64,000 nt of DNA, from positions 3,169,202 through 3,233,201 of the forward strand of contig JACTAT010000006.1 in NCBI GenBank assembly GCA_014526335.1, given 5' to 3'. Made by a program: the position numbers and the translations under genes. Below the pieces are notes generated by a model, which saw nothing but the letters and a program-made list of their open reading frames with translations, ran no database searches and had not been told where the DNA came from. Below are positions 50,001 through 57,860 of this stretch, in pieces (the first letter of the stretch is position 1; the number at the start of each line of letters is the position of its first letter). Source of the DNA: Chrysaora quinquecirrha. Its lineage: Eukaryota; Cnidaria; Scyphozoa; Semaeostomeae; Pelagiidae.

Positions 50001-53000
50001 GGACATTTTGACTTTCAACCGGTACATGCAGACTTTGGTGGAGAAGATCACGGTGACGTAGGAGGTCATCTAGATTTAGGCCACGGTGGTGATGAACCTC
50101 ACCAAGACGTATTCGTTGGTGCAACGGGAAAGTCAAAGATAGCTTCAAAATCCGAAACAGAGAAGAAAAACAAGGTTGACAAGACGAAACGATCCGTTCT
50201 TGGAAGAATCATCAAAAAAAGAAGTACCAAAGAAGAAGAATCAGCAAAACCTACGAAGAAAAAGGAAATCTCAAAAAAGGAATCAGCAACGAAAAGTGCT
50301 GCAAAAAAGGATAGCAAATCAACGAAAAGATCCGATGTGAAGGACGTCAAAGCAAGCAAGAAAAATGACATCATTGTCAAACGTCCACCAGTCATCTATC
50401 ATCCACCCCCTGAGATCTACCATCGCCCACCTATCATTGTCCATCGCCCACCATTAGTCATTCGCAGACCACCTATCATTTACCATCAGCCACCAGTAAT
50501 TGTCCATCGCCCTGCTGTCGTTTATCATCAGCCTCCACTTGTCTTCCATCAGCCACCTCCAGCAGTCAGCCAGCCCATCTTGAAGTCTCATGATACATTC
50601 ATGATGCATCCAGCAGCTCGTTTGTCACACATGGGATCAATGGTTACAAATTCTGGCACATATGTCGGTGTTCCAGAGCACCGTTTCATGTACCAAGGCG
50701 GCATGGGATACTTCCACGCACCACAGGAGAACCATGTTGACGAACAACACTTTGAAAGTGAAGGAGAACACAACATTGAAGGTGGAATGGGAGCTGGAGG
50801 AATGATGGAAAGTCCTGAACAAGGAGGAGGATTCGGTGGAGAAGGCGGTCATCAAGACTTTTCACATGGAGCATTTGGAAGAGATCAAGTTGAAGAAAAT
50901 GGCGACCAAGAACAACAAGGAGGTGGCCAAGAGGGTAACTATCTAAAAGAAAACAAAAAGCCAGTTGAAAACACAAACGAAAAGCAGAAACAAACATCTG
51001 AAAAGAGAAAACACATAGCCAGACCAAAATCTGTAAGCAAGCTGATAAAGAAAGTTAGTAAGCGTCAGATTATGACAGCATACCCACGTGGATACGAAGG
51101 ATATCCAGCAGCATTCGTCCCCTCATATTCACCATTTCATCACGAGCATAAAAGTCACAAAACACGAGTCGATGTCGATGTAGTCGGAAAGAGATCATTA
51201 CCACAAGACCAGGAACAAACAAGCAGCGAGAAGGGTCCTTTTTTATTCTAAGGCGGCCTCGGGTGGCTATTCCATCCGAGGCCTTTGACGGCTCTTCGGG
51301 TAACGAAAAGGCAGCAAAAGGCATCAAAGGAAGCTCCGGTGAGAATAGCATCAGAGATAAACGGCAATATATATACAAGAATGACAGATACAGGTATCCA
51401 TCATATAGACGATTAGCTGCACCCTCAGAATACTATTCAAGAAATAACCCATATGATCCTTATTATGAAGACACTAGCAAACCGAGAGTTAAAGTCCACG
51501 TTGAAACGGAGAAAAAAGACATCATATCACGCACGGGTGATACCAACGGTAGAGAGAAACGACAGCTTTTTGGGCTCACTACAGTGGTTAGTCCCGTTCA
51601 AGCTCTGAAATCACCGGTGAAGATTTCCTCGGAAGATTCAAAAGAGAAATCCATTGTACCAGAAGCATCCGCAGCAAGAATGCAAAGAGATGTAAGAGAA
51701 GATCCTATTGAAGTACCAATCAGAGCAGAGGAGCATCATGGTGTCGTAACAACCAAATCCAGGATCATCGACGAAAATGAAAGTAAGAAGTCTACGATTC
51801 AACAGAGGATTCAAAAACGCGAATCTGATGATACGAACCACGCTCAGAAGCCTGTGAAACGGCAATTTGTTTTCAATTCAGAACCCCCAGTGGTTAGAGG
51901 AACAGTTAAAGGAGGACACGGATATAGTTCGGCACATAATCCAATTGGTAACTTAATCAAGATGATAGCAGGCCATAACGCAAAGAATATCTTAGGACTA
52001 AACAGTAAATCATTTGATGTTTTCCCAGGGCCTTTGCCAGAGGGTAGTGAGCACTCATGGAATATAAAGAGTGCAGAAGGAGGAGGAGATAGTGGGGTAG
52101 ATGTCAATCGTGCCCTGCCATTTGCTCCACCGCAACAACCGGAACAAGTTCAAGACATGTATTCAAGGGCAGGGCTTGTTATGGATGAAATTTCTCAACG
52201 CAGAGCTGAAGCTGCGAAGGCGAAAGAAGAATCACAAAAAGAGTTATTGGCCGAGAAAGAGGCTATGGCAGAAAAAGAAGCAATGGCTCAAAGACAGGCA
52301 GAAGCAATGGCTCAAAAACAGGCACTAGCTCAGAAAGAAGCTTTAGCTGCAAAGGAAGCAGCGGCTATTGCCAGCCAGGCACAAGCAGCAGCAGAAGAGC
52401 AAAGAGAAGACGAAGAAAAGGCGTTAGAGAGGGAAAGAGAAATTGAGCATGAGCAAGAATTGGAGCAGCAGAGGGCAAAGGAAATGGCATTGATAGCACT
52501 CACTCGACAACAACAGCAATATGAAGATGCGCGGCAAGCTGAAATGGAAGCGAATGATGACGAACGACATGAAGGAGCAATTGCAACACCAGAAGCTGAA
52601 GACCGGTTACGGCAAATAGCACCATTGAATACAGAAAGGTTAGCACCAGTTGTACCTATGACTATGAACACAGAGAGGCTTGCACCGATGGTACCGATGA
52701 AGACTTACGCACCAGCGGAAGATATGGGTCAAAGAGAGGTACAATTACCAATAGCTGCCTATGGATATCAACATGAAGAACCCTATGCTCCGATGCCAAT
52801 CATGAGACCAACACAGACAGCATACATCCCTGCCCCAACAATGCTCATGGTACCAAGATATCCAGTTATCCCCTATGCAGTTCCAACGATGCCGATGTTG
52901 CCTCATCACGCAATAATACCACATGAAACCAGCGATAATCAAGCCACAGCATTACATCACTTCCAGCAACCTTACGAACCACACTACAGGCCTCATTATC

Positions 53001-53269
53001 AGACGCAATCTCATTACCAAGATGGTTATCAAATACAACCTCATCATCTCTACCCAGAACAGCCTCATTCGCATCATAATGTTCATCATCACACACCAAC
53101 GGAGCCTCCTTATCATCTCGATGACAGTGGCGTTCCAATTGCAGATGAAGACGAAGATGATGATAAGCCAGAGGTTCATGTTCACATTCAAACAGAAAAA
53201 TCAAAAATCCCAAAAGGACAAAAGTCAGGAAACACGACAACTACAATTGCTAAAACAAAATCTAGTTGA
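24460..53269 (+). CDS. Gene D: giant secreted HRP-heptad repeat protein (9 exons)
   Basis: Exons are 24460-26069, 29592-32775, 34113-34546, 35911-36743, 37964-38792, 39760-44039, 45064-45867, 46707-47408 and 49974-53269. All splice sites are GT-AG and phases agree throughout if six single bases are restored at A/T runs, giving about 5325 aa. There is one signal peptide (residues 1 to about 26) and one final stop. Thirteen cassettes of about ten heptads (pattern x-V-V-x-H-R/Q-P) are separated by Lys-rich linkers with KR sites and by Gly/His/Asp repeats. After each cassette comes a SHDxFxTHxxPHHxGS-like segment. The tail holds an Ala/Glu/Gln helix region and a Pro/Tyr/His-rich end. I do not recognise the family. 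Inference: a secreted, furin-cleaved, possibly metal-binding structural protein. Splitting into several genes is possible but no internal signal peptide is seen. Confidence 0.75.
26875..27250. mobile_element. MITE-like element with AATAAGCAAC ends, gene D intron 1
   Basis: The left end TTCTTAATAAGCAAC and right end GTTGCTTATTAAA are inverted. The interior repeats 'TTAAGCAACTTNGAGGGCT' several times. Target duplication is unclear. No coding capacity. Confidence 0.5.
28019..29221 (-). CDS. RT plus GIY-YIG endonuclease fragment (Penelope-like)
   Basis: This is a 400-residue open frame from an internal ATG. Residues 1-45 cover RT motifs around GTRMAPP and the YIDD box. Residues about 240-290 hold the Cys-rich linker. 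Residues 297-385 form the GIY-YIG domain with the Gly-Gln-Thr-Gly-Arg-Arg core at about 318-323 and a downstream Glu. It is not a host gene. The upstream reading (LYFFGPQTLKEDHLEQFFL) continues the domain to about 29300 and then is lost. Confidence 0.85.
   Translation of the reverse strand: MGTRMAPPYANLFMGALETRALDSAPFKPLVWWRYIDDIFLIWTHGQDRLTEFIDNLNNIHPTIKFTSDISSTSTHFLDVTVTLNTDHSISTDLYIKPTDTHQYLLHSSAHPKHTKNSIPFSLALRLRRICSDDTTFTKRTTELLTYLTNRGYRRKHVRNEIRKASRITRQDSLKTKNKQQNNRTPFVVTYHPGLPQLGQILTKHYTSLQTSEDCKEAFPQPPVLSYRRTKSLRDHLVRAKIKNDVTNDPKGVHKCSSKRNCYTCTHIRDGATTVTFTNTDKTFNIKQRLDCNSTNVIYVIQCLRCQQNRDKNCQYIGQTGRRLRDRLNEHRRDIINKKHDKSGVADHFCRPGHTVDDLQILPILQLHNKRESVRRAKEQYFIGLANTLAPNGLNRTTDR
28019..29300 (-). 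mobile_element. 5'-truncated Penelope-like element in gene D intron 1
   Basis: The minus-strand frame encodes the late part of a Penelope-type reverse transcriptase (LQKHGTAMGTRMAPPYANLF, catalytic YIDDIFLIW) joined to a C-terminal GIY-YIG endonuclease (VIYVIQC, YIGQTGRRLRDR, NEHRRDI). A Cys-rich linker (KCSSKRNCYTC) precedes the endonuclease, as in Penelope-like elements. The N-terminal half of the RT is missing upstream of about 29300, so the copy is truncated. The remaining 400 codons are intact, which points to a fairly recent insertion. It lies antisense to gene D. Confidence 0.85.
29592..32775 (+). CDS. Gene D exon 2: cassettes 1-2, Gly repeats, His/Asp end
   Basis: After the acceptor (TTTCTTAG) the frame reads RRDPARERFQIPTFGSK and runs to an A run at 30004-30008. 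Reading stops there unless one base is restored; then it continues DDKDEKKSETNDAVKGVKKG. Cassette 1 is at 30364-30593 and cassette 2 at 31074-31304, both of the RPP..PPPEIYHRP type. A 9-residue Gly repeat (GGFGGEGHL type) covers 31500-31850. A weak cassette-like piece (HIVHQPAIHRYNPPVVVHP) is at 32317-32373. The end is His-rich and then a tract of Asn/Asp. Confidence 0.8.
33640..33815 (+). repeat. SINE-like repeat with 5S-type box, gene D intron 2
   Basis: 'GCCTCTGGATGGGTGACTTT' resembles the internal promoter box C of 5S rRNA, and 'CCTTCGGAAGGGACGTTAAA' then 'CTAGGGATCCCATGCC' follows. This combination is typical of short interspersed repeats in invertebrates. Ends and target duplication are not clear. 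Confidence 0.4.
34113..34546 (+). CDS. Gene D exon 3: Pro/Gln/Met-rich segment with frame break
   Basis: The phase-1 acceptor (TTGTTTACAG) gives AAPDVARYINGAVGPEPAEQ, then Gln/Pro/Met-rich sequence and the AVRSDVP motif shared across the cluster. In the Lys-rich stretch 34471-34494 one base appears missing. With it restored the exon ends ASSYTGAKKQFIDAGAG and joins exon 4 in phase 1; without it the phases of exons 3 and 4 clash. Confidence 0.7.
34653..35040. mobile_element. MITE with CCCGGGGGGGGTACT ends, gene D intron 3
   Basis: The left end CCCGGGGGGGGTACTTT and right end AGTACCCCCCCGGGG are inverted, with an interior rich in 'ATGGGT' words (AAATGGGTAAC, ACATGGGTACC). G/C-run-tipped elements of this kind are, as far as I know, common in anthozoan genomes. 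It is non-coding. Confidence 0.65.
35911..36743 (+). CDS. Gene D exon 4: GYGL repeats and divergent cassette 3
   Basis: It starts in phase with AGAYATQGGIGIGSSAGYGG and then repeats a GHGYGLGDG-type unit. Cassette 3 (36255-36480) is the most divergent (YHRPPLVVHPPDDVIHRP) and lacks the usual SHDxF end, having instead a HHHKFVTHHVHD tail. A His run and the only Cys-rich motif of gene D (HCGCEGKKDCICD) follow, then an acidic/Lys linker and a donor (GAG|GTAAGC) in phase 0. Confidence 0.8.
37472..37640 (+). repeat. tRNA-derived SINE, gene D intron 4
   Basis: An A-box-like TGGCATAAGCCAGC (37480-37493) and a B box GGTTCGAGCCC (37532-37542) are spaced as in a tRNA-type RNA polymerase III promoter. 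The body extends to about 37640. No intact tRNA cloverleaf is apparent. A partial copy lies at 9691-9740. Confidence 0.6.
37964..38792 (+). CDS. Gene D exon 5: cassette 4 and MGAP repeats
   Basis: The acceptor (CATTTCAG) opens in phase 0 with VKETSHVPKTNAKRHSAKRA. After a Lys-rich linker, cassette 4 (38090-38320) follows the same type as cassettes 2 and 13, including AVQQPLL and SHDSF. Gly/His sequence and a run of GAPM repeats (four DNA copies of AATGGGAGCACC type) close the exon at a phase-1 donor (TTTTTCAG|GTAAAT). Confidence 0.85.
39270..39650. repeat. TAAGCCCCC-type repeat, gene D intron 5
   Basis: Words such as ATAAAGCCCCCTTTT, TATTAAGCCCCCTTC, ATAATAAGCCCCCCTC and AAATAGCCCCCCCCG cluster at both ends of this stretch in the same orientation. 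It looks like a degenerate interspersed repeat with C-run ends; boundaries are approximate. Confidence 0.45.
39760..44039 (+). CDS. Gene D exon 6: cassettes 5-10 with Gly/His spacers
   Basis: This is the core of the protein, 4280 nt. Six cassettes lie at 39921-40178, 40480-40738, 41145-41401, 41726-41981, 42791-43050 and 43634-43890. Spacers are Gly/His/Asp repeats (GHDFGG, GHGYGGHGYG, GDGFGFGGGH, GHGGGFGHGG) and Lys-rich linkers with KR sites (GAKRG, GVKRSK, KSKRSV). Cassettes 5-8 share a PNPVVH or PDPVVH end and SHDMFxTH. Cassette 9 is preceded by DDWGHGHGNTWEHHND. One base is missing in an A run between 41661 and 41715, most simply 41690-41693; without it the frame stops at 41798. Confidence 0.85.
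42345..42610 (+). repeat. Coding minisatellite, GDGFGFGGGH repeats
   Basis: About eight copies of a 24-33 bp unit encode GDGFGFGGGH or the shorter GDGFGGGH. DNA copies are close to identical, so this stretch of exon 6 is likely to vary in length between alleles. All indels between copies keep the frame. Confidence 0.75.
45064..45867 (+). CDS. Gene D exon 7: GGFGGHD repeats and cassette 11
   Basis: The acceptor (TTTTTTGCAG) completes the split Gly codon from exon 6. The product reads YGVAKSKVHKQ, then a KR site (GQKRHFGG), then about twelve heptapeptide repeats of GGFGGHD or GGFGGHE (45165-45445). The segment DWDHHDWGHGHDNTWEHHND precedes cassette 11 (45550-45800). Both segment and cassette are close copies of those in exon 6 around cassette 9. 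The donor is ATAA|GTAAGT in phase 1. Confidence 0.85.
46707..47408 (+). CDS. Gene D exon 8: Gly/His block and cassette 12, two frame breaks
   Basis: It reads SDTLTHGGYYEGHDVAHHEA, then GGEHGGFGG repeats and FAKSKVPKNKK. One base is missing near 47047-47092 (A runs) just before cassette 12 (47095-47345). A second is missing in the T run at 47383-47387. With both restored the end reads HAGGFFGQGGYHE and meets exon 9 in phase 0. A parallel segment after cassette 8 reads HVGGYVGQTGYHE, which supports the repair. Confidence 0.75.
48050..49875. repeat. 34-bp minisatellite, gene D intron 8
   Basis: About fifty tandem copies of a 34-bp unit fill most of the intron. The commonest form runs GAAGAGAAATGTTTCCAGAT plus 'GAATGTTTGAAGAT'; a second form has 'GAGGCAAACAAATG' and 'GATAGTTTGAA'. 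The two forms alternate in blocks, suggesting higher-order expansion. Because 34 is not a multiple of three and the unit lacks stops on the minus strand, long overlapping open frames appear there; they are not taken as genes. Confidence 0.9.
49974..53269 (+). CDS. Gene D exon 9: cassette 13, helical region, C-terminal end
   Basis: The acceptor (TTTTTTTAAG) gives AEDEHDLHDGHFDFQPVHAD in phase 0. A Lys-rich linker with several KR sites leads to cassette 13 (50367-50605). At the T run 51239-51244 one base is missing; restoring it turns a stop at 51251 into continuing sequence (PFFILRRPRVAIP). Beyond lie Tyr/Arg/Pro sequence, more KR sites (DKRQYIYK, EKRQLFG, VKRQFVF), a long Ala/Glu/Gln/Lys helix-forming stretch (52190-52560) and a Pro/Tyr/His end with TEKSKIPKGQK before the stop at 53267-53269. 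Confidence 0.75.
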
Positions 53270-53332
53270 AAGGTAGGATAAATAGAAGTATCATTGACGT
53301 ATTGTGTTATCATAATTAAACTATCAGCATAA

Positions 53333-53373
53333 TGATCATCAGCATCATGGTCATCAATATCATCATTATCATG

Positions 53374-53419
<46 letters not shown>

Positions 53420-53524
53420 ATAATAATCATCATCAGCATCAGCATCGTCGTCATAATCATAACCATCATCATTATCATAATCGTCATTTCAGTCATTATC
53501 ACCATAATCATCATCATTTTCATT

Positions 53525-53579
<55 letters not shown>

Positions 53580-53684
53580 ATCATCATCATCAGCATCAGC
53601 ATCGTCGTCATAATCATCATCATCAACATCATCATCATTATCATCATCATCATCATCATTATCATTGTCATCGTCATCATCATA

Positions 53685-53717
<33 letters not shown>

Positions 53718-53776
53718 GTCATCATCGTCATCATCATCAGCATCATCTTCATCGTCGTCATCGCCATAATCATCAT
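53333..53776. repeat. (ATC)n microsatellite
   Basis: About 440 bp of ATC/CAT trinucleotide repeat with occasional CATCATTATC and CAGCATCGTCG variants follows directly after gene D. It may lie in the 3' untranslated region. Long open frames in several phases here are artefacts of the repeat. Confidence 0.95.
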
Positions 53777-55440
53777 TATACTGACATTATAATTGACAAA
53801 ATCCTATGTTGTAAGTAAATTGGGGCTATTTATCTTTGGACTATCAATAATGATGGGTCAAAACGCCAAGAAAATTAAGTTGTTAGCCTCACCTTGCCAT
53901 TGGTCATTGCTCTTTGCTATAGTTCGCCAATTTTAGTTTCTAAGTTTACGTTCAAATTTGATATCTTAGATTCCTACAAATGAAATGAGAGTTTTCATTT
54001 AAGCGAAGCTGTCAAACCTCATGAACAGAATATTATATTATATTATATTACATTATATTATATTGTATTATATCATATTATATTTTATTAGATAACATAG
54101 TGTATAATTATATTACATTATATCATTTCATATTATATTTATCATATAAATATTACACCATGATATATTATATCATATAATATTATATTACACAAATCAT
54201 TAATATTACCAATCATTTTTTCAGATACAAAGATCGGGATGAAGCCTTTACCTTAGAAAAAGCTGTCAAATTGGTACAAGACCATTGATTCGTAGACAGA
54301 GAAAATTATAGAGGAAAAAACTACGTTGATGTTTTCAGATGAATATTCTGGTTTCAAAAAGTTAATAGTTACATACGATTTAAAACAGACAAAAGCAGCA
54401 AAATGCTTGCTCCTTATTCTCTAGAAGAAAACTTTTAATGTATCGCATAGATTCGAGTAGAGACTTTCAAATTATCTGTGTCGTTTAGAGTACTATATCG
54501 TTAAACAATTTTCTTGGTTATAGCCTTGGGTATTCGTAAAGTACGCACGCAGAAAGTTTGGGGCTTTTCAAACTCCCTCTTTCCCCTATATGTTTTTGGA
54601 GAATAAGCAATTTAGATGCAACGTACGTTTAGGGTGAACCAAGCCCCACTTTTGTGCACGTGCTTTATGGATAAGACCCTATATTGCATGCAACGCAACG
54701 AAAAATCCCCAAATACTACTTCCGAATGCTACGTCTTCTCGTAACAACCCGCGAAATCCTAAAACTTTAAGTTCTATGACGCTGACGCTATTTTTATTAA
54801 CCACACCCTCTTAAACGCTTTCGACCTTCTCAGTGACACAAGCAATAGAACATCTACGCTTGTCGAACCTGCCTCCCTTCAAAAGCCTGGATCCGGCTAG
54901 CTTTGGCGCGAAATTTGCTGGGTAAGAACGTCAGAAACAAACACCAGAGTTCATGAGAACCACGCCTTAGGCAGAGGTCATTTCATTTTCTAAATACCCG
55001 ACAAATAAACGCCAGTCCCTGGTATCAAATCGTTTACGTTTACCACAACATCCTCACATGAACCGTCTTGTTTTCTCAAATAAAGTTTTATTTGTAAGAT
55101 ATATTGCTTATGCTAACCTAACCGTTTATTTCTTGCTCTATGAGTAGTAGTTCTTCGATGGTTATTGCCATCATTGTCTAGTTGTATTGATTTAAACATA
55201 GTGTTATTTTATTCATTATTCTAATGACATATTGTATGAATTAGGAAAATTATTGTAATAATAAGTATTCAAGGAATGGAATATAGATGCCTTAATCCTG
55301 GTGTCATTTCTATCTCTCTCTACATACGCAAAAAACATACCTTGCAAAAAAACTGGGGAGCAGTGGTCATTTTGATTTACTGAGAACGATCAACAAAGTT
55401 ATGGAGAAAACTATTTGATGCCTTGAGGGGAGGTACTCCC
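53777..55440. other. Non-coding 3' flank of gene D
   Basis: It holds a TATTA-type AT repeat (54028-54190) and otherwise no supported gene. AATAAA hexamers occur at about 55004 and 55077, too far from the gene D stop (1.7 kb) to assign with confidence. Confidence 0.5.
54028..54190. repeat. TATTA-type AT-rich repeat
   Basis: Tandem ATATT and TATTA words with a few interruptions. Confidence 0.8.
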
Positions 55441-55461
55441 TAAAATACATTGACAGACATA

Positions 55462-55490
55462 CAGTGGCGTAACCCAGTTTAAGGTCCCTT
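55462..55490. repeat. hAT-like terminus without visible partner
   Basis: CAGTGGCGTAACCCAGTTT resembles the CAGTGGCGTA end of the element at 2401. No matching inverted end or 8-bp duplication was found nearby, so this is a remnant at most. Confidence 0.3.
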
Positions 55491-56054
55491 ACTTCAAGAC
55501 CTCCGACCAAAAGGGGCCCCAAAGACAGAATGAATGCTCAGCACCTCTTAAACATAATATAAGATATAATTGTCTAACCCAGGCTATCTTGAGACAAAAG
55601 TAACAATAGTATATCAATCTTAAGGCGACTCCTGAGACAAATAACCTTAGGAGAAATTTCAGCAGACACAAAAGTAACTTCTTTCCAGGGTCTCTATCCC
55701 ACATGTTCTTTTTTGCCGTAGCATTTGACATACAAAATTAATGAGATCATGGGAGCCCATTTGAATAGCTATATATTTATACAACTAATAGAAAGTTTAG
55801 ACAGAATACAATGCATTGAGCAAACAAATATAAATACACATGTAAACAACAAACAAAAAGTCTGTGTAGTCTGTAGTTTGCTAAACAACACAAACGAGTT
55901 TATTAGACGCAATAGTTCTAACACATGTTATCTAAATAGAAATAAAATGGATTGAAACATATCACATGCAAACACAATTATACATCAATACCTTAGCCTT
56001 ATCACACGTACGCTATTATATGCATTGAAGCCACTGATGTCAAGGCCATGGGTG

Positions 56055-56789
56055 CAGGGACGGATTTAACAGACAATGACTGGGGGGGTGTCAGGCTGAA
56101 AAAGTTCAAAAATTTTTTTGAGGGACACGCCCTTTACTTTGGCGGAAAAGGCGGGCAACGCCCTTTTTTATATTTTTTCTAGTTAAAAATCGGTTACAAA
56201 ATCATAGTTTTTTGGAAAGGGATGTAGACATTCGCCACCCTCCCAATCAAGAAATATCAATTACACTCAGAAAATGATGGAAACACCCATTGCCCATTTT
56301 TACATTTATTTTCGCAAATATAATTTCGCTAATGTTCGCTTTATGTAACAGCAAATTCAAATATTGATGTCAAACATTAATTCTTCTTGCTTTACGTTTC
56401 GACCATTTATCAGCAAGCTTATTAACGTCTATGTTGTCAACTACATCACTTTCACAAGCAATGATCATGAGGTTATTCAGTCGATGATCAGTCATTTTTG
56501 ACCGCAAATTGGTCTTCAGTAATGCAGAGATTGAGTTTTCAGAAAGGAAACGATGATAAGGAATGGAGTCTCTTCGGTTTCATTTTCTTGAAAAATATTG
56601 ACAGAGATGGGAAGGAAAGCTAGTGCCAGAGAATCAGAATAGAAAATTTCAATGCTTCGGGAGTCAACTAACTACGAATGATTTCAAAAAATATTTTTTA
56701 CCGAATAAGACTAAAGTTTACCGAATAACACTAGAACATTGGGGGGGGGGTGTCACACCCCCCACACCCCCCCGGTATGTCCGTCCCTG
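56055..56789. mobile_element. hAT element with 8-bp TSD and transposase remnant
   Basis: The 735-bp element starts CAGGGACGGA and ends TCCGTCCCTG, flanked by a perfect duplication CATGGGTG (56047-56054 and 56790-56797). Inside, G and C runs form inner inverted parts (GGGGGGGTGTC / CACCCCCCC). The minus strand carries a hAT transposase C-terminal remnant, so this is an internally deleted copy of a once coding element. Confidence 0.9.
56370..56590 (-). pseudogene. hAT transposase C-terminal remnant
   Basis: The minus strand reads RDSIPYHRFLSENSISALLK, then TNLRSKMTDHRLNNLMIIAC, then a short acidic helix and KLADKWSKRKARR. This pattern (LR.KM...RL..L..I) is the end of hAT-type transposases of the ZMYM1-like group, which forms the dimerisation region. 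Upstream catalytic parts are missing. Confidence 0.7.
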
Positions 56790-56999
56790 CATGGGTGTAG
56801 AGGGGTGAAAACAGGAGACATGATTAGCAATCGAGAATCGTTTTGACCGAAACCCGTAACTTTGGGCTGAAAATTGATAACTTGAGAACATAGATGACTA
56901 GAGATACTTTAAAATAGATAACTAAGATATTTGCATTGCCTATGGACAATTGCTCCTTTACACGTTCCATTTTACTGATGGCGAACAACGTTTCTTTGA

Positions 57000-57860
57000 A
57001 AACACACTTCAGTGGCCCTGCTACCCCAAGGCACTGGAACAATTCCTCCTCTCCTCCCTCCTGAAAGAGGGAGAGAGAGCTATACCTCCTCGGCGGCTCT
57101 CATCCGAACAGCCTAACCAAAAACATAGGTACAACAATGCAGCGATTCTTCACGTCATACAGAGGCTACTCCAAGGCACTGAAACAACTTGCCCCTTCTC
57201 CCACTCGTGAAAGAGGGGGAAAGAGCTTTGCCTCCTCGGGGGCTCAGATCCAACAGCGTAACCAAAAACATTGGTACAACAATGCAGCAATTCTTCACGT
57301 CATATTCCCCTCCACCCTCTCCTGAAAGAGGGGGAAAGTGTTTTACGTCCTCGGCGGCTCTAATCCGAACAGCCTAACCAAGAACATTGGTACAACAATG
57401 CAGCGATTCTTCACGTCATACAGAGGCTACTCCAAGGCACTGAAACAACTTGCCCCTTCTCCCACTCGTGAAAGAGGGGGAAAGAGCTTTACCTCCTCCG
57501 CGATTCAGATCCAACAGCGTAACCAAGAACATTGGTACAACAATGCAGCAATTCTTCACGTCATAAAGAGGCTACTCCAAGGCACTGAAACAACTTCTCC
57601 CCTCCACCCTCTCCTGAAAGAGGGGGAAAGTGTTTTACGCCCTCGGCAGCTCTGATCCGAACAGCCTTACCAAAACATTGGTAGAACAATGCAGCGATTC
57701 TTCACGTCATACAGAGGCTACTCCAAGGCACTGAAACAACTTGTCCCCTTCTCCCACTTGTGAAAGAGGGGTAGAGAGCCATTTGCCCCTCTTGGCGAGT
57801 CTGATCCGAAAAGCCTAACCAAAATTATTGGTACAACAATACAGCGATTTTTCAACGAAT
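57000..57860. repeat. About 145-bp tandem repeat, six copies
   Basis: The word GGTACAACAATGCAGCGATT or a close variant recurs at about 57129, 57274, 57390, 57535, 57681 and 57830, spaced by 145 bp except one of 116 bp. Each unit also holds 'CTACTCCAAGGCACTGAAAC' and 'TGAAAGAGGGGGAAAG'. The short interval marks an internally deleted copy. Small open frames here are repeat artefacts. Confidence 0.85.

Noticed and set aside
24460..53269. Reading the secreted proteins as collagens, silks or galaxins
   Set aside because: There is no Gly-X-Y triplet run, no poly-Ala/Gly-Ala silk motif and no galaxin-type di-Cys repeat; only general Gly/His richness is shared.
53188..53776. Poly-Met, poly-Asp and poly-His frames
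   Set aside because: Products of the ATC microsatellite, not genes.
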